Part shown: positions 40,305 through 49,786 of the stretch, piece by piece
Layout: each line of letters begins with the position of its first letter
Numbering within the stretch: the stretch's first letter is position 1
Source: Xanthomonas sp. DAR 34887
GTDB taxonomy: Bacteria > Pseudomonadota > Gammaproteobacteria > Xanthomonadales > Xanthomonadaceae
NCBI RefSeq assembly: GCF_041245805.1
Contig: NZ_CP162490.1
Location: 1,899,001 to 1,963,000 of the forward strand
DNA length: 64,000 nucleotides
Reading direction: 5' to 3'
Translations under genes and position numbers: made by a program
The notes under the pieces: model-generated
Databases searched by the model: none
Told to the model about the DNA's origin: nothing
What the model saw: the letters and a program-made list of their open reading frames with translations, nothing else

Positions 40305-41669
40305 TCATCGCAAGACCTGGCCGAAGATGTCGTTGTAGAACGCCAACCCCATCAGCCCGGCCAGCATCGTCAGACCGACGAACTGCCCCGCAGCCATGGC
40401 ACGCTCGCTCAGCGGGCTGCCCTTGACCAACTCAATAAGGTAATACAGCAAGTGCCCGCCGTCCAAGATTGGAATCGGCAGCAGGTTCATGATCGCCAGG
40501 CTCAGCGACAGCAGCGCCAGGAAATACAGGAACCAGTCCGGCCCCTGCTGCGCCGAGACGTTGGCCACCTTGGCGATGGTGATCGGCCCGGACACGTTCT
40601 TGATCGAGGCCTGGCCGGTCAGCATGCGCCGGATCAGCCCCAGGGTATCGCCGGCCAGCTTGCCGGTTTCGCGGAGCGCGACCGGGATCGCCGCCAGCGG
40701 TCCGTACTGCAGCTTGGCGTCGAACGGCGGCGGCGGGCGGTCTTCCTGGCCGAGGCCCACGCCCAGCGACAGGCCCTTCAAGCGCGGGTCCTTGCTGGGG
40801 CTCAGATGCACCTCCAGCGCCAGCCGTTCGCCGTTGCGCTCGACTTCGACCAGGCCGCTGCCGCCGTTCCTGGCCAGTGCCTGGACCTGCGGCGCGACCT
40901 GGTCGGCGCCGGAAACCGAGGCGCCATCCACCGCCAGAATGAGATCGCCGGGGCGCAGCACGCCGTCGGCGGCCGAACCCGGGGTGATCTTGGAGACGAC
41001 CGCCGGCTGCAGGCTGAAACGCCAGGTCAGGCCGGCCAGGCGCGGCACCTGCTGTTCGTCGAAGCCGGCAGGCAGCTGCGACAGGCGCAGCGTATGCACG
41101 CGGCTGGCGCCGTCGCGGGTGTCCTCGGTCTGGATGCGCACGTCCGCGGCGTCCATCGCCGCCACGGTCAGCTGCATGCTGGCATCGCTCCAGCTGGAGA
41201 CCTCGCGCTTGCCGATGCGCACGATGCGCTCGCCCGGCTGCAGCCCGGCCTGCAGCGCCAGGCCTTCGGCGCGGCCGACCACCGCCGCGTAATCCTGCTT
41301 GCCGATCACGAACATCGCCCACAGCAGCGCCACGCACAGCACCAGGTTGGCGATCGGGCCGGCGGCGACGATGGCGATGCGCTGCCACACGCTCTTGGTG
41401 TTGAAGGCCTGCGCGCGCTCGGCCGGGGCGACCTCGCCCTCGCGTTCGTCGAGCATCTTCACGTAGCCGCCCAGCGGAATCGCGGCGATCGCGAACTCGG
41501 TGCCATGGCGGTCGTAATACGACCACAGCGGCTTGCCGAAACCCACCGAGAAGCGCAACACCTTGACCCCGCAGCGGCGGGCGACCCAGAAATGGCCGAA
41601 CTCGTGGAAGGTCACCAGCACGCCCAGGCTGACGATCATCCACCAGACGGACCCGATGAAGTCACCCAT
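40305..41669 (-). CDS. rseP: Site-2 protease RseP
   Basis: 454 residues. The zinc motif HEFGH (His22, Glu23, His26) lies in the first transmembrane helix, and NLLPIPILDGGHLLYYLIE in the last third carries the third metal ligand Asp. Two PDZ domains lie between (about 125-300), including ITPGSAADGVLRPGDLILAVDG. RseP cuts the anti-sigma factor RseA in the membrane in the sigma-E stress response, and clears signal peptides. It is followed by bamA, the usual order. Confidence 0.97.
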   Translation of the reverse strand: MGDFIGSVWWMIVSLGVLVTFHEFGHFWVARRCGVKVLRFSVGFGKPLWSYYDRHGTEFAIAAIPLGGYVKMLDEREGEVAPAERAQAFNTKSVWQRIAIVAAGPIANLVLCVALLWAMFVIGKQDYAAVVGRAEGLALQAGLQPGERIVRIGKREVSSWSDASMQLTVAAMDAADVRIQTEDTRDGASRVHTLRLSQLPAGFDEQQVPRLAGLTWRFSLQPAVVSKITPGSAADGVLRPGDLILAVDGASVSGADQVAPQVQALARNGGSGLVEVERNGERLALEVHLSPSKDPRLKGLSLGVGLGQEDRPPPPFDAKLQYGPLAAIPVALRETGKLAGDTLGLIRRMLTGQASIKNVSGPITIAKVANVSAQQGPDWFLYFLALLSLSLAIMNLLPIPILDGGHLLYYLIELVKGSPLSERAMAAGQFVGLTMLAGLMGLAFYNDIFGQVLR

Positions 41670-41695
41670 GCGCGTGGCTCATAGGGGCGTGCGTG

Positions 41696-42883
41696 TCAGA
41701 CATGGGCGGGCTGGCGGGCAATGGCGAGTTCGGTGATCTGGCGCGATTGCGCGTCCGCCGCCAGCAGCGCGTCCAGGGAGTCGGCCGCGCCCGCGGGCAG
41801 CACGGTCAGGGCGTTCTCGACCAGCGCAGGAATCGATAGGAAACCGATACGGCCCTGAAGAAAAGCTGAAACAGCCACTTCGTTGGCCGCATTCAGGATC
41901 GCCGGCGCGCTGCCGCCGGCCTGCATCGCGCGCCAGGCCAGATCCAGGCAGGGGAAGGCCTCCAGGTCCGCGGGCTCGAAGTCCAGGCGGCCATGCGCCA
42001 GCAGGTCCAGTCCGGCGACGCCGGATTCGATCCGCTGCGGCCAGCCCAGGCCCACCGCCAGGGTGGTGCGCATGTCCGGCAAACCCATCTGCGCCAAGGT
42101 GGAACCGTCGATGAACTCCACCAGCGAGTGCACCAGGCTCTGCGGGTGCACCAGCACCTCGATGCGCGCCGGCGGCAGCGCGAACAGGTGGTGCGCCTCG
42201 ATCACTTCCAGGCCCTTGTTCATCAGGGTGGCCGAGTCGACCGAGATCTTCGGGCCCATCGACCATTTCGGATGCGCCACCGCCTGCGCCGGGGTCACAC
42301 CCTGCAGCCGGCTGCGGTCCCAGCCGCGGAACGGGCCGCCGGAGGCGGTCAGCAGCACCCGCCGCACTTCGGCGCCGGTCTGGCGCGAGCGCAGGCACTG
42401 GAAGATCGCGCTGTGTTCGCTGTCGATCGGGATGATCTCGGCGCCGGCCGCGGCGGCCGCGGCGGTGACCAGCTCGCCGGCCAGCACCAGCGATTCCTTG
42501 TTGGCCAGCAGCAGGCGCTTGCCGGCGCGGGCCGCGGCCAGGGTCGAGGCCAGGCCGGCGGCGCCGACGATGGCGGCGACCACGGTGTCGCAGGCGTCGC
42601 TGGCCACCAGGTGCTCCAGCGCGGCGGAGCCGGCATGCGCCTGGGTGCGCAGCCCGGCATCGCGTAGCCCGTCGCGCAGCGCCGGGTACAGGGCCGGGTC
42701 GGCGATCACCGCGTGCGCCGGCCGGTGCGCGGCGCACAGCGACAGCAGCCCGGCGACGTTGCTGCCAGCGGCCAGCACGCTGGCGCGCAGCCGCTGCGGG
42801 TGGCGCGCGATCACGTCCAGCGCGGAGGCGCCGATCGAGCCGGTGGCGCCGAGCACGGCGATATGGCGGACGGCGTCGGACAT
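41696..42883 (-). CDS. dxr: 1-deoxy-D-xylulose 5-phosphate reductoisomerase
   Basis: 395 residues. The NADPH loop GATGSIG lies at 12-18, and the catalytic loop reads PIDSEHSAIFQCL. SGGPFRGW and ALMNKGLEVIEAHHLF, VHPQSLVHSLVEFIDGS are the other family motifs. It makes 2-C-methyl-erythritol 4-phosphate in the MEP isoprenoid route. Start ATG 42883 follows the cdsA stop by 2 bases. It lies between cdsA and rseP, the normal order. Confidence 0.97.
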   Translation of the reverse strand: MSDAVRHIAVLGATGSIGASALDVIARHPQRLRASVLAAGSNVAGLLSLCAAHRPAHAVIADPALYPALRDGLRDAGLRTQAHAGSAALEHLVASDACDTVVAAIVGAAGLASTLAAARAGKRLLLANKESLVLAGELVTAAAAAAGAEIIPIDSEHSAIFQCLRSRQTGAEVRRVLLTASGGPFRGWDRSRLQGVTPAQAVAHPKWSMGPKISVDSATLMNKGLEVIEAHHLFALPPARIEVLVHPQSLVHSLVEFIDGSTLAQMGLPDMRTTLAVGLGWPQRIESGVAGLDLLAHGRLDFEPADLEAFPCLDLAWRAMQAGGSAPAILNAANEVAVSAFLQGRIGFLSIPALVENALTVLPAGAADSLDALLAADAQSRQITELAIARQPAHV

Positions 42884-42885
42884 GT

Positions 42886-43710
42886 TCAGAACCCGAAGAT
42901 GTCCTTGCCCAGCGCGAAGATCGGCAGCGCCGCCAGCACGCCGTCGACGCGGTCCAGCACGCCGCCGTGGCCGGGGATCACGTTGCCCGAGTCCTTGGCG
43001 CCGACGTGGCGCTTGAGCAGGCTCTCGAACAGGTCGCCGACCACCGAGGCCAGCACGCTGACCGCGGCCACGATCAGCAGGCCGGGCAGTTGCGGCACGG
43101 TGACCCCGGCCAGCCAGCCGAAGCCGGCGGCGCAGATCAGGCCGGCCAGCAGCCCGCCGATCAGGCCTTCGACGGTCTTGTTCGGGCTGATCCGCGGCGC
43201 CAGCTTGTGCTTGCCGAACTGGCGCCCGGCGAAATAGGCGCCCGAATCGGCGGCCCACACCGTGACCAGCGCGGTCAGCAGCCAGCGGTGCCCGTTCGGC
43301 TCGCTGGCATGGATCAGGCCCAGTGCGGCCCAGGCCGGCACGATCGCCAGGGTGCCGGCGGCGAGCTTGAACACCCGTGCGTAGGTGGCGTGGTCGGAAC
43401 CGAACTGGAAGAAGCGCAGCCACAGCAGCGCCACGCACCACCAGCCGACGCCGACCAGCGTGGTCAGCTGGAACAGCACCAGCGAGCCGGCCGAGGCCCA
43501 CACCAGCAGCACCATCAGCAGCAGGTTCAGCACCAGCAGGATGGTGCGCGGCAAGGTGTCGTCGACCTCCGCCAACTTCAGCCATTCCCACAAACCGATC
43601 AGGAAGATCAGCGCGGCCAGGGCCGCCAGCCACTGCGTCGGCAGCAGCAGGATGGCGCAAATGGCCAGCGGGGCCATGATCAGCGCGGCGATGACGCGGG
43701 TACGGGTCAT
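42886..43710 (-). CDS. cdsA: Phosphatidate cytidylyltransferase
   Basis: 274 residues with about eight transmembrane helices. The family signature near the end is SVVGDLFESLLKRHVGAKDSGNVIPGHGGVLDRVDG, and SPNKTVEGLIGG lies before it. CdsA makes CDP-diacylglycerol, the common precursor of membrane phospholipids. The start ATG overlaps the uppS stop (ATGA). Confidence 0.97.
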   Translation of the reverse strand: MTRTRVIAALIMAPLAICAILLLPTQWLAALAALIFLIGLWEWLKLAEVDDTLPRTILLVLNLLLMVLLVWASAGSLVLFQLTTLVGVGWWCVALLWLRFFQFGSDHATYARVFKLAAGTLAIVPAWAALGLIHASEPNGHRWLLTALVTVWAADSGAYFAGRQFGKHKLAPRISPNKTVEGLIGGLLAGLICAAGFGWLAGVTVPQLPGLLIVAAVSVLASVVGDLFESLLKRHVGAKDSGNVIPGHGGVLDRVDGVLAALPIFALGKDIFGF

Positions 43711-44465
43711 GCGGATGTGTTCTCCGTCGCCGGGGCGACTTGCGCGCTGGTCAGGCCGAAACGCCGCTCGCGGCTGGCGTAGTCGTCCAGGGCTTGTTGC
43801 AGCACCTCGGCGCCGAACTCGGGCCAGAGGGTCTCGGTGAACCACAGTTCGGTGTAGGCCAGCTGCCACAGCAGGAAATTGCTGATGCGCACGTCACCGC
43901 CGGTGCGGATGAACAGGTCCGGCGGCGGCAGGTCGGCCAGCGCCATGTGCGCCGACAGCAGGGTCTCATCGATCTGCTCGGGGCGCAGGCGTCCGGCCGC
44001 GACCTCTTCGGCCAGTGCGCGCGCGGCCTGGGCGATGTCCTGGCGGCCGCCGTAGCTGGCCGCGATCGACAGGTGCAGCGCCTGGTTGTGCTGGGTGCCG
44101 GCTTCGGCCTGGGCCATGCGCTCGCGCAGCGACGGCGCGAAGCGCGAGCGGTCGCCGATGAAGCGCACGCGCACGCCGCGCCGCTGCAGTTCCTCGACCT
44201 CGCGGTCCAGCGCGTGCAGGAACAGTTTCATCAGCGCGTCCACCTCTTCCTGCGGCCGGCCCCAGTTCTCGCTGGAGAAGGCGAACAGGGTCAGCGCGGG
44301 GATGCCGCGCTCCAGGCAGAAGTCGATGGTGCGGTTGACCGCGCGCGCGCCGGCGCGGTGGCCGATCACGCGCGGCCGGCGGCGGCGCTGCGCCCAGCGG
44401 CCGTTGCCATCCATGATGATGGCGAGGTGGCGGGGCAGGGACATGGGGTGGGGGTCGGAAGGCAT
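43707..44465 (-). CDS. uppS: Isoprenyl (undecaprenyl) diphosphate synthase
   Basis: 252 residues. MDGNGRWAQ with the catalytic Asp19, then LTLFAFSSENWGRP and the end segment DLFIRTGGDVRISNFLLWQLAYTELWFTETLWPEF are the cis-prenyltransferase hallmarks. The enzyme builds the undecaprenyl carrier for peptidoglycan and LPS. Two starts are possible, 44465 and 44444 (7 residues apart); neither has a strong ribosome site, and the longer is used. Confidence 0.96.
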   Translation of the reverse strand: MPSDPHPMSLPRHLAIIMDGNGRWAQRRRRPRVIGHRAGARAVNRTIDFCLERGIPALTLFAFSSENWGRPQEEVDALMKLFLHALDREVEELQRRGVRVRFIGDRSRFAPSLRERMAQAEAGTQHNQALHLSIAASYGGRQDIAQAARALAEEVAAGRLRPEQIDETLLSAHMALADLPPPDLFIRTGGDVRISNFLLWQLAYTELWFTETLWPEFGAEVLQQALDDYASRERRFGLTSAQVAPATENTSA

Positions 44466-44482
44466 GGCCGAAAGGCGCAGGC

Positions 44483-45040
44483 TCAGACCGCCATCAGTTC
44501 CTGTTCCTTGCTCTTGACCACCTCGTCGACATCCTTGATCGCCTTGTCGGTCAGCTTCTGGATGTCGTCCTCGGCGGCGCGGGCCTCGTCCTCGGTGACC
44601 TGCTTGTCCTTCAGCAGATCCTTGATCTGCTGGTTGGCGTCGCGGCGGATGTTGCGGATCGCGACCTTGCTGTCCTCGCCTTCGCTGTGCACGACCTTGG
44701 ACAGCTCGCGGCGGCGCTCTTCGGTCAGCGCGGGCAGGTTGAGGCGGATGGTGGTGCCGGAGGTGTTCGGGGTCAGGCCCAGGTCCGAGGCCAGGATCGC
44801 CTTCTCGACCGCGCCGACCATCTGCTTTTCCCACGGGCTGATGGTCAGCGAGCGGGCGTCGGCCACGGCGACGCTGGCGACCTGGCTCAGCGGCATTTCC
44901 GAGCCGTAGTAATTGACCTTCAGGTGTTCGACCAGGGCGGTCGAGGCGCGGCCGGTACGCACCTTGATGAGCGTATGGCGCAGCGCATCGATGCTCTTGG
45001 CCATGCGGGTCTGTGCGTCTTGTTTGATTTCGTTGAGCAT
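44483..45040 (-). CDS. frr: Ribosome recycling factor
   Basis: 185 residues, the normal length. MLNEIKQDAQTRMAKSIDALRHTLIKVRTGRASTALVEHL and VKEAILASDLGLTPNTSGTTIRLNLPALTEERRRELSKVVH are typical. With EF-G it splits ribosomes from mRNA after termination. A perfect TATAAT lies 32 bases upstream. The 3' end is 17 bases from uppS. Confidence 0.98.
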   Translation of the reverse strand: MLNEIKQDAQTRMAKSIDALRHTLIKVRTGRASTALVEHLKVNYYGSEMPLSQVASVAVADARSLTISPWEKQMVGAVEKAILASDLGLTPNTSGTTIRLNLPALTEERRRELSKVVHSEGEDSKVAIRNIRRDANQQIKDLLKDKQVTEDEARAAEDDIQKLTDKAIKDVDEVVKSKEQELMAV

Positions 45041-45072
45041 CGCCGGTGTCCGTGCTGAATCTGAATCGGACG

Positions 45073-45078
45073 ATTATA
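45073..45078 (-). promoter_or_regulatory. frr: frr -10 box
   Basis: TATAAT on the minus strand in the context CCGGCTATAATCG. The -35 zone falls at the edge of the inverted repeat at 45097, with no good -35 match, so the repeat may have altered it. Confidence 0.55.
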
Positions 45079-45096
45079 GCCGGGAAGTGTGTGGGG

Positions 45097-45234
45097 CCGG
45101 GATTGGGGAGTCGGGATTGGGGATTCGCAAAAGCGAGTCTTCAGGTGCTCTGAGCCGCGGTGGCGCCACTGCAGCCGCGGTGCTGCGGTGCGCAACGCTC
45201 CTGCGAATCCCCAATCCCGACTCCCCAATCCCGG
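45097..45234. repeat. 33-base perfect inverted repeat between frr and pyrH
   Basis: Arms 45097-45129 (CCGGGATTGGGGAGTCGGGA onward) and 45202-45234 are exact inverted copies, with a 72-base centre. The element ends 9 bases before the pyrH stop and starts 57 bases before the frr start. It is the cleanest member of the family at 32808 and 34081. Confidence 0.85.
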
Positions 45235-45242
45235 GAGGGGCG

Positions 45243-45965
45243 TCAGCCCCGACCCTTCACCAGCGTGCCGATCTCCGCGCCGTGCAGGATCTTCAGCAGT
45301 TCGCCGGGCTGGCCCATGTTGAAGATGCGCAGCGGCAGGTCGCTGTCGCGGGCCAGCGCGAAGGCCGCGGTGTCCATCACTTCCAGGTTGCGCGCGATCA
45401 CTTCGTCGTAGGTCAGGCTGTCGAAGCGCACCGCGTCGGCGTGCTTCTTCGGGTCCTTGTCGTACACGCCGTCGACCTTGGTCGCCTTCAGCAGCAGGTC
45501 GGCGCCGATCTCGATCGCGCGCAGCGCCGCGCCGGAGTCGGTGGTGAAGAACGGGTTGCCGGTGCCGGCGGCGAAGATCGCGATGCGGCCCTTTTCCAGG
45601 TGGCGGATCGCGCGGCGGCGGATGAAGTCCTCGCACACGTCGTTGATCTTGATCGCGCTCATCACCCGCACCTTGGCGCCGAGCTTTTCCAGCGCGTCCT
45701 GCATCGCCAGCGCGTTGATGACGGTGGCCAGCATGCCCATGTGGTCGCCGGTGACCCGGTCCATGCCGCCGGCGGCCAGGCCGGCGCCGCGGAAGATGTT
45801 GCCGCCGCCGATCACCAGCGCCACTTCGGCGCCGGCCTGCTGCGCCTCGATCACTTCATGGGCGAGGCGATTGATGACCTTGGGGTCGATGCCGTAATCC
45901 CCATCCCCCATCAGCGCTTCGCCGGAAAGTTTCAACAGGATGCGGCGATAGGCGAGCTGGGACAT
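45243..45965 (-). CDS. pyrH: UMP kinase
   Basis: 240 residues. The amino acid kinase fold shows ILLKLSGEALMG at the start, VALVIGGGNIFRG, and TGNPFFTTDSGAALRAIEIGADLLLKATKVDGVYDKDPKK. It makes UDP from UMP and ATP, and is usually allosterically controlled by UTP and GTP. It is upstream of frr, separated from it by the 33-base inverted repeat. A -10 candidate (TAGAAT) lies 34 bases upstream. Confidence 0.97.
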   Translation of the reverse strand: MSQLAYRRILLKLSGEALMGDGDYGIDPKVINRLAHEVIEAQQAGAEVALVIGGGNIFRGAGLAAGGMDRVTGDHMGMLATVINALAMQDALEKLGAKVRVMSAIKINDVCEDFIRRRAIRHLEKGRIAIFAAGTGNPFFTTDSGAALRAIEIGADLLLKATKVDGVYDKDPKKHADAVRFDSLTYDEVIARNLEVMDTAAFALARDSDLPLRIFNMGQPGELLKILHGAEIGTLVKGRG

Positions 45966-45999
45966 GGTGACCTCGTTGGGGGGACGGGCAAACCACGCG

Positions 46000-46005
46000 A
46001 TTCTA
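46000..46005 (-). promoter_or_regulatory. pyrH: pyrH -10 box
   Basis: TAGAAT on the minus strand in CGGCTAGAATCG, 34 bases before the ATG. Same GGCTANAAT form as frr. Confidence 0.45.
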
Positions 46006-46059
46006 GCCGAAGCGCGGCGCGGAATCTGCCGCGCGCGCGCCTGCGTGCGGTGACCCGGT

Positions 46060-47565
46060 TCAGGCCAGGGTGTCGCGAAACGAGCGCGCGGTGACGCGAT
46101 TGCGGCCGCCGTGCTTGGAGCTGTAGAGCATGTCGTCGGCCGCCTGCAGCAGCTCTTGTGCGGTGCCGAAGCGCTCGCGCCCGCCCTGGGTGGCGACGCC
46201 GGCGGAGAAGCTGATGTACAGCGGCCCGCTCTGCAGTTCGACCATCGGCCGCTGCGCGATGTCGAGCAGGATGCGCTGGATCACGCCCAGCGCGGCTTCC
46301 TCGCTGGTATTGGGCAACAGCACCAGGAACTCCTCGCCACCGAAGCGCGCCACGGTGTCGCTGCTGCGCAGCAGCGGTTGCAACGCCTGGGCGAACGCGC
46401 GCAGCACCTGATCGCCGATCAGGTGGCCGTGGGCGTCGTTGATCTTCTTGAAGTCGTCCAGGTCGATGAAGGCGATCGACAGCGGCCAGTCGTGGCGGCT
46501 GGCCAGGTCGAACTGCTGGTTGAGCAGGACGTCCAGCTGGTGCCGGTTGTACACGCCGGTCAGCGCGTCGCGGCTGGCCTGTTCGGCCAGGCGGCGCGCG
46601 CGGTGTTCCGATTCGTCGGCCTGGTGCCGGGCGAGGGTGGCTTCCTGGATCTGGCGCAGATTGCGCAGCACCATCAATTCGCGGGCATGGCTGATGATCG
46701 CGTCGATCCGCTCCGGCTGCGCGATGCGCACGTCGAAAATCGGGCCGATGACCGGCAGGGCCTCGGCCATGCCGGCGATCACTTCGTCGAAGCGGCGGCT
46801 GTCCAGTTGCAGCTCGCGATAGGCGCGCTCCATCGCCACGCCGCGCGCGGCGTCGACGTCGCTGCTCAGCCAGATGTCGGCGATGCTGCCGGACAGCAGC
46901 ACGCATTTGCCGAAGGTGTCCGAGGCCTGTTCGCTGCCGGGGCTGTGGCCGATGCTGCGCTGCAGGTAGGCGGGCAGCTTCCACTTCTGCGCCAGCCAGG
47001 CGCCGACCTCGGCGTGGTCGCAGCCGAGCCGCTCGCGTTCCATGGCGACCAGGGTCTCGCTGCCGCTGCCGCCGGCTTCGCGCAACAGCGGCGCGTAGTC
47101 GTCGTGGCAGATGTGCAGCAGGGCCAGCGCGCCCATGTCCTGCAGCAGGCCGGCCAGCATCAGTTCCTCCTGCTTGCGCAGGCCCATGGCCTGGCCGAGC
47201 AGACGGCTGGCCAGCGCCGACAGCACGCTGCGCCGCCAGACCCGTTCCTGCAGGTCGCCGGCACCGGCGCCGTCGCGCAGGCTCTGCACCATCGAAAAGC
47301 CCAGCGCCAGGCTCAGCGCGGCGTTGAGCCCGAGCATGGTCAGCGCCTGGCCGAGGTTGTCGATGCGGCGCCGGCTGGCGTACAGCGGCGAATTGGCGAT
47401 GCGCAGCATGCGCGCGCTCAATGCCATGTCCATCGCGATGGTGTCGGCGGTGGTGGCCAGATCGACGTCCGGATCCTGCGCCAGGTCGATGATGCGCAGC
47501 GCAATCCCGGGCGGCGAGGGCAGGTTTCGGGAGTGAGCCAGGATGGCTTCGAGTTCAGGGCGCAT
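46060..47565 (-). CDS. HDOD-GGDEF protein, probable diguanylate cyclase
   Basis: 501 residues. An HDOD domain (about 15-215) starts LPSPPGIALRIIDLAQDPDVDLATTADTIAMDMALSARMLRIANSPLYASRRRIDNLGQALTMLG. After a linker coiled coil (about 290-330) the GGDEF domain (about 335-500) has DALTGVYNRHQLD, FIDLDDFKKINDAHGH and the active loop ARFGGEEFLV (GGEEF at 409-413), so synthesis of cyclic di-GMP is likely. An inhibitory RxxD five residues before GGEEF is not obvious. HDOD domains are signal or scaffold modules. It sits between tsf and pyrH, where most bacteria have none. Start MRPELEAIL is chosen over the longer ORF. Confidence 0.9.
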   Translation of the reverse strand: MRPELEAILAHSRNLPSPPGIALRIIDLAQDPDVDLATTADTIAMDMALSARMLRIANSPLYASRRRIDNLGQALTMLGLNAALSLALGFSMVQSLRDGAGAGDLQERVWRRSVLSALASRLLGQAMGLRKQEELMLAGLLQDMGALALLHICHDDYAPLLREAGGSGSETLVAMERERLGCDHAEVGAWLAQKWKLPAYLQRSIGHSPGSEQASDTFGKCVLLSGSIADIWLSSDVDAARGVAMERAYRELQLDSRRFDEVIAGMAEALPVIGPIFDVRIAQPERIDAIISHARELMVLRNLRQIQEATLARHQADESEHRARRLAEQASRDALTGVYNRHQLDVLLNQQFDLASRHDWPLSIAFIDLDDFKKINDAHGHLIGDQVLRAFAQALQPLLRSSDTVARFGGEEFLVLLPNTSEEAALGVIQRILLDIAQRPMVELQSGPLYISFSAGVATQGGRERFGTAQELLQAADDMLYSSKHGGRNRVTARSFRDTLA

Positions 47566-47629
47566 GCGGTTCCGCGGGAAGTGTGATCGGGACAGCGATG
47601 CGTCCCTGCGCGCAGAGCGTACCACCGGC

Positions 47630-47662
47630 AAAAAAAAAGCCGCGAAAAACGCGGCTTTTTTT
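47630..47662. terminator. Bidirectional intrinsic terminator after tsf
   Basis: GCCGCG (47639-47644) and CGCGGC (47650-47655) around AAAAA, flanked by an A-run on the left and a T-run on the right. On the minus strand it ends rpsB-tsf transcription and separates it from the HDOD-GGDEF gene. Confidence 0.85.
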
Positions 47663-47679
47663 CTCCGGACTGGCCGGAT

Positions 47680-48558
<879 letters not shown>

Positions 48559-48706
48559 GGGATGACCTCACAAAAGGTGGGAAAAGGCCGGTTTGCGGCC
48601 GGCCGGGAATTCTGGAAAACGGGCGCTTGCGGCGCCCGCTGACCCGGGCGCGCAGCGCGCGCCGGGTGGCGACTGCGCATGCTCGCGCAATCGCATGGCG
48701 CGCCGG

Positions 48707-49504
48707 TTACTCGGCGGCGGGAGCGGCTTCTTCGGCCTTCTTGCCGTTCTTGCGCGGGCCGCGGCCCTTGTCGTCGCCGGCTTCGCTGAACTCTTCCTCG
48801 CGCACGCTGGCGGCGTTCGGCGCGGCGGCCTTGCCTTCCAGCACGGCGTCGGCGGCGGCGCGGGCGTACAGCTGCACGGCACGGATGGCGTCGTCGTTGC
48901 CCGGGATGGCGTAGTCCACCAGTTCCGGGTTGTAGTTGGTGTCGACCACCGCGATCACCGGGATGCCGAGCTTCTTGGCTTCCTTGATGGCGATGTCTTC
49001 ATGGCCGATGTCGATGACGAACAGCGCGTCGGGCAGGCGGTTCATTTCCTTGATGCCGCCCAGCGAGGCCAGCAGCTTCTCGCGCTCGCGGCGCAGGGTC
49101 AGCACTTCGTGCTTGACCAGCTTGTCGAAGGTGCCGTCGGTTTCGGCCGATTCCAGCTCCTTCAGGCGCGCCACCGACTGCTTGACGGTGCGGAAGTTGG
49201 TCAGCGTGCCGCCCAGCCAGCGCTGGGTCATGAACGGCTGGCCGCAACGCTCGGCTTCTTCCCGCACCGAGTCGCGGGCGCTGCGCTTGGTGCCCAGGAA
49301 CAGGATGGTGCCGCGCTTCTGCGCGACGCTGGAGATGAAGTTCATCGCATCGTTGAACAGCGGAACCGTCTTCTCGAGGTTGATGATGTGGATCTTGCCG
49401 CGCGCGCCGAAGATGTACGGCGCCATCTTGGGGTTCCAGTAGCGGGTCTGGTGGCCGAAGTGGACGCCGGCTTCCAGCATCTGACGCATGGTGACTTGGG
49501 GCAT
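48707..49504 (-). CDS. rpsB: 30S ribosomal protein S2
   Basis: 265 residues. MPQVTMRQMLEAGVHFGHQTRYWNPKMAPYIFG and LGTKRSARDSVREEAERCGQPFMTQRWLGGTLTNF are the family standard. The last ~45 residues form an acidic and basic tail (KAAAPNAASVREEEFSEAGDDKGRGPRKNGKKAEEAAPAAE), longer than in E. coli. A clear promoter lies 231 bases upstream, leaving a long 5' leader. It is first in rpsB-tsf. Confidence 0.97.
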   Translation of the reverse strand: MPQVTMRQMLEAGVHFGHQTRYWNPKMAPYIFGARGKIHIINLEKTVPLFNDAMNFISSVAQKRGTILFLGTKRSARDSVREEAERCGQPFMTQRWLGGTLTNFRTVKQSVARLKELESAETDGTFDKLVKHEVLTLRREREKLLASLGGIKEMNRLPDALFVIDIGHEDIAIKEAKKLGIPVIAVVDTNYNPELVDYAIPGNDDAIRAVQLYARAAADAVLEGKAAAPNAASVREEEFSEAGDDKGRGPRKNGKKAEEAAPAAE

Positions 49505-49741
49505 TGCAGTGACTCCTGATGGGGAACCGGCCGTGCGCGGGCAGGATAGGGTGAAGCCGCGCATGGACGTGCAGGCCGGTGAGGGCGTACACGACGATTC
49601 CGGGGTTGGGCCTCCCTGCAGCCTCCGTGACCGAACTCCTCGCGGAGCACCCCGGCACGGGCAATGGCGGCAGGTGTGTATTCGCCGGTGCGTCCGGCGT
49701 GGACGGTTCGCTGGCCCTGGCGGGCGCAACAAAGCCGCGGA

Positions 49742-49770
49742 ACTATAACGGGCTGCGGCCCCAGGCGCAA
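49742..49770 (-). promoter_or_regulatory. rpsB: rpsB promoter
   Basis: On the minus strand TTGCGC (49765-49770) and TATAGT (49742-49747) are 17 bases apart. Transcription should start near 49735, giving a ~230-base leader before rpsB. The leader region 49505-49735 has no gene. It may carry an autoregulatory fold as in other Gammaproteobacteria, but I did not fold it. Confidence 0.75.
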
Positions 49771-49786
49771 ATGCGCGGCGGCCGGG

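Noticed and set aside
25460..45234. GGGATT-type tandem repeats taken as a CRISPR or microsatellite array
   Set aside because: The units are short and imperfect, have no regular spacers and no cas gene; they occur as inverted arms, so a repeat element is the better reading.
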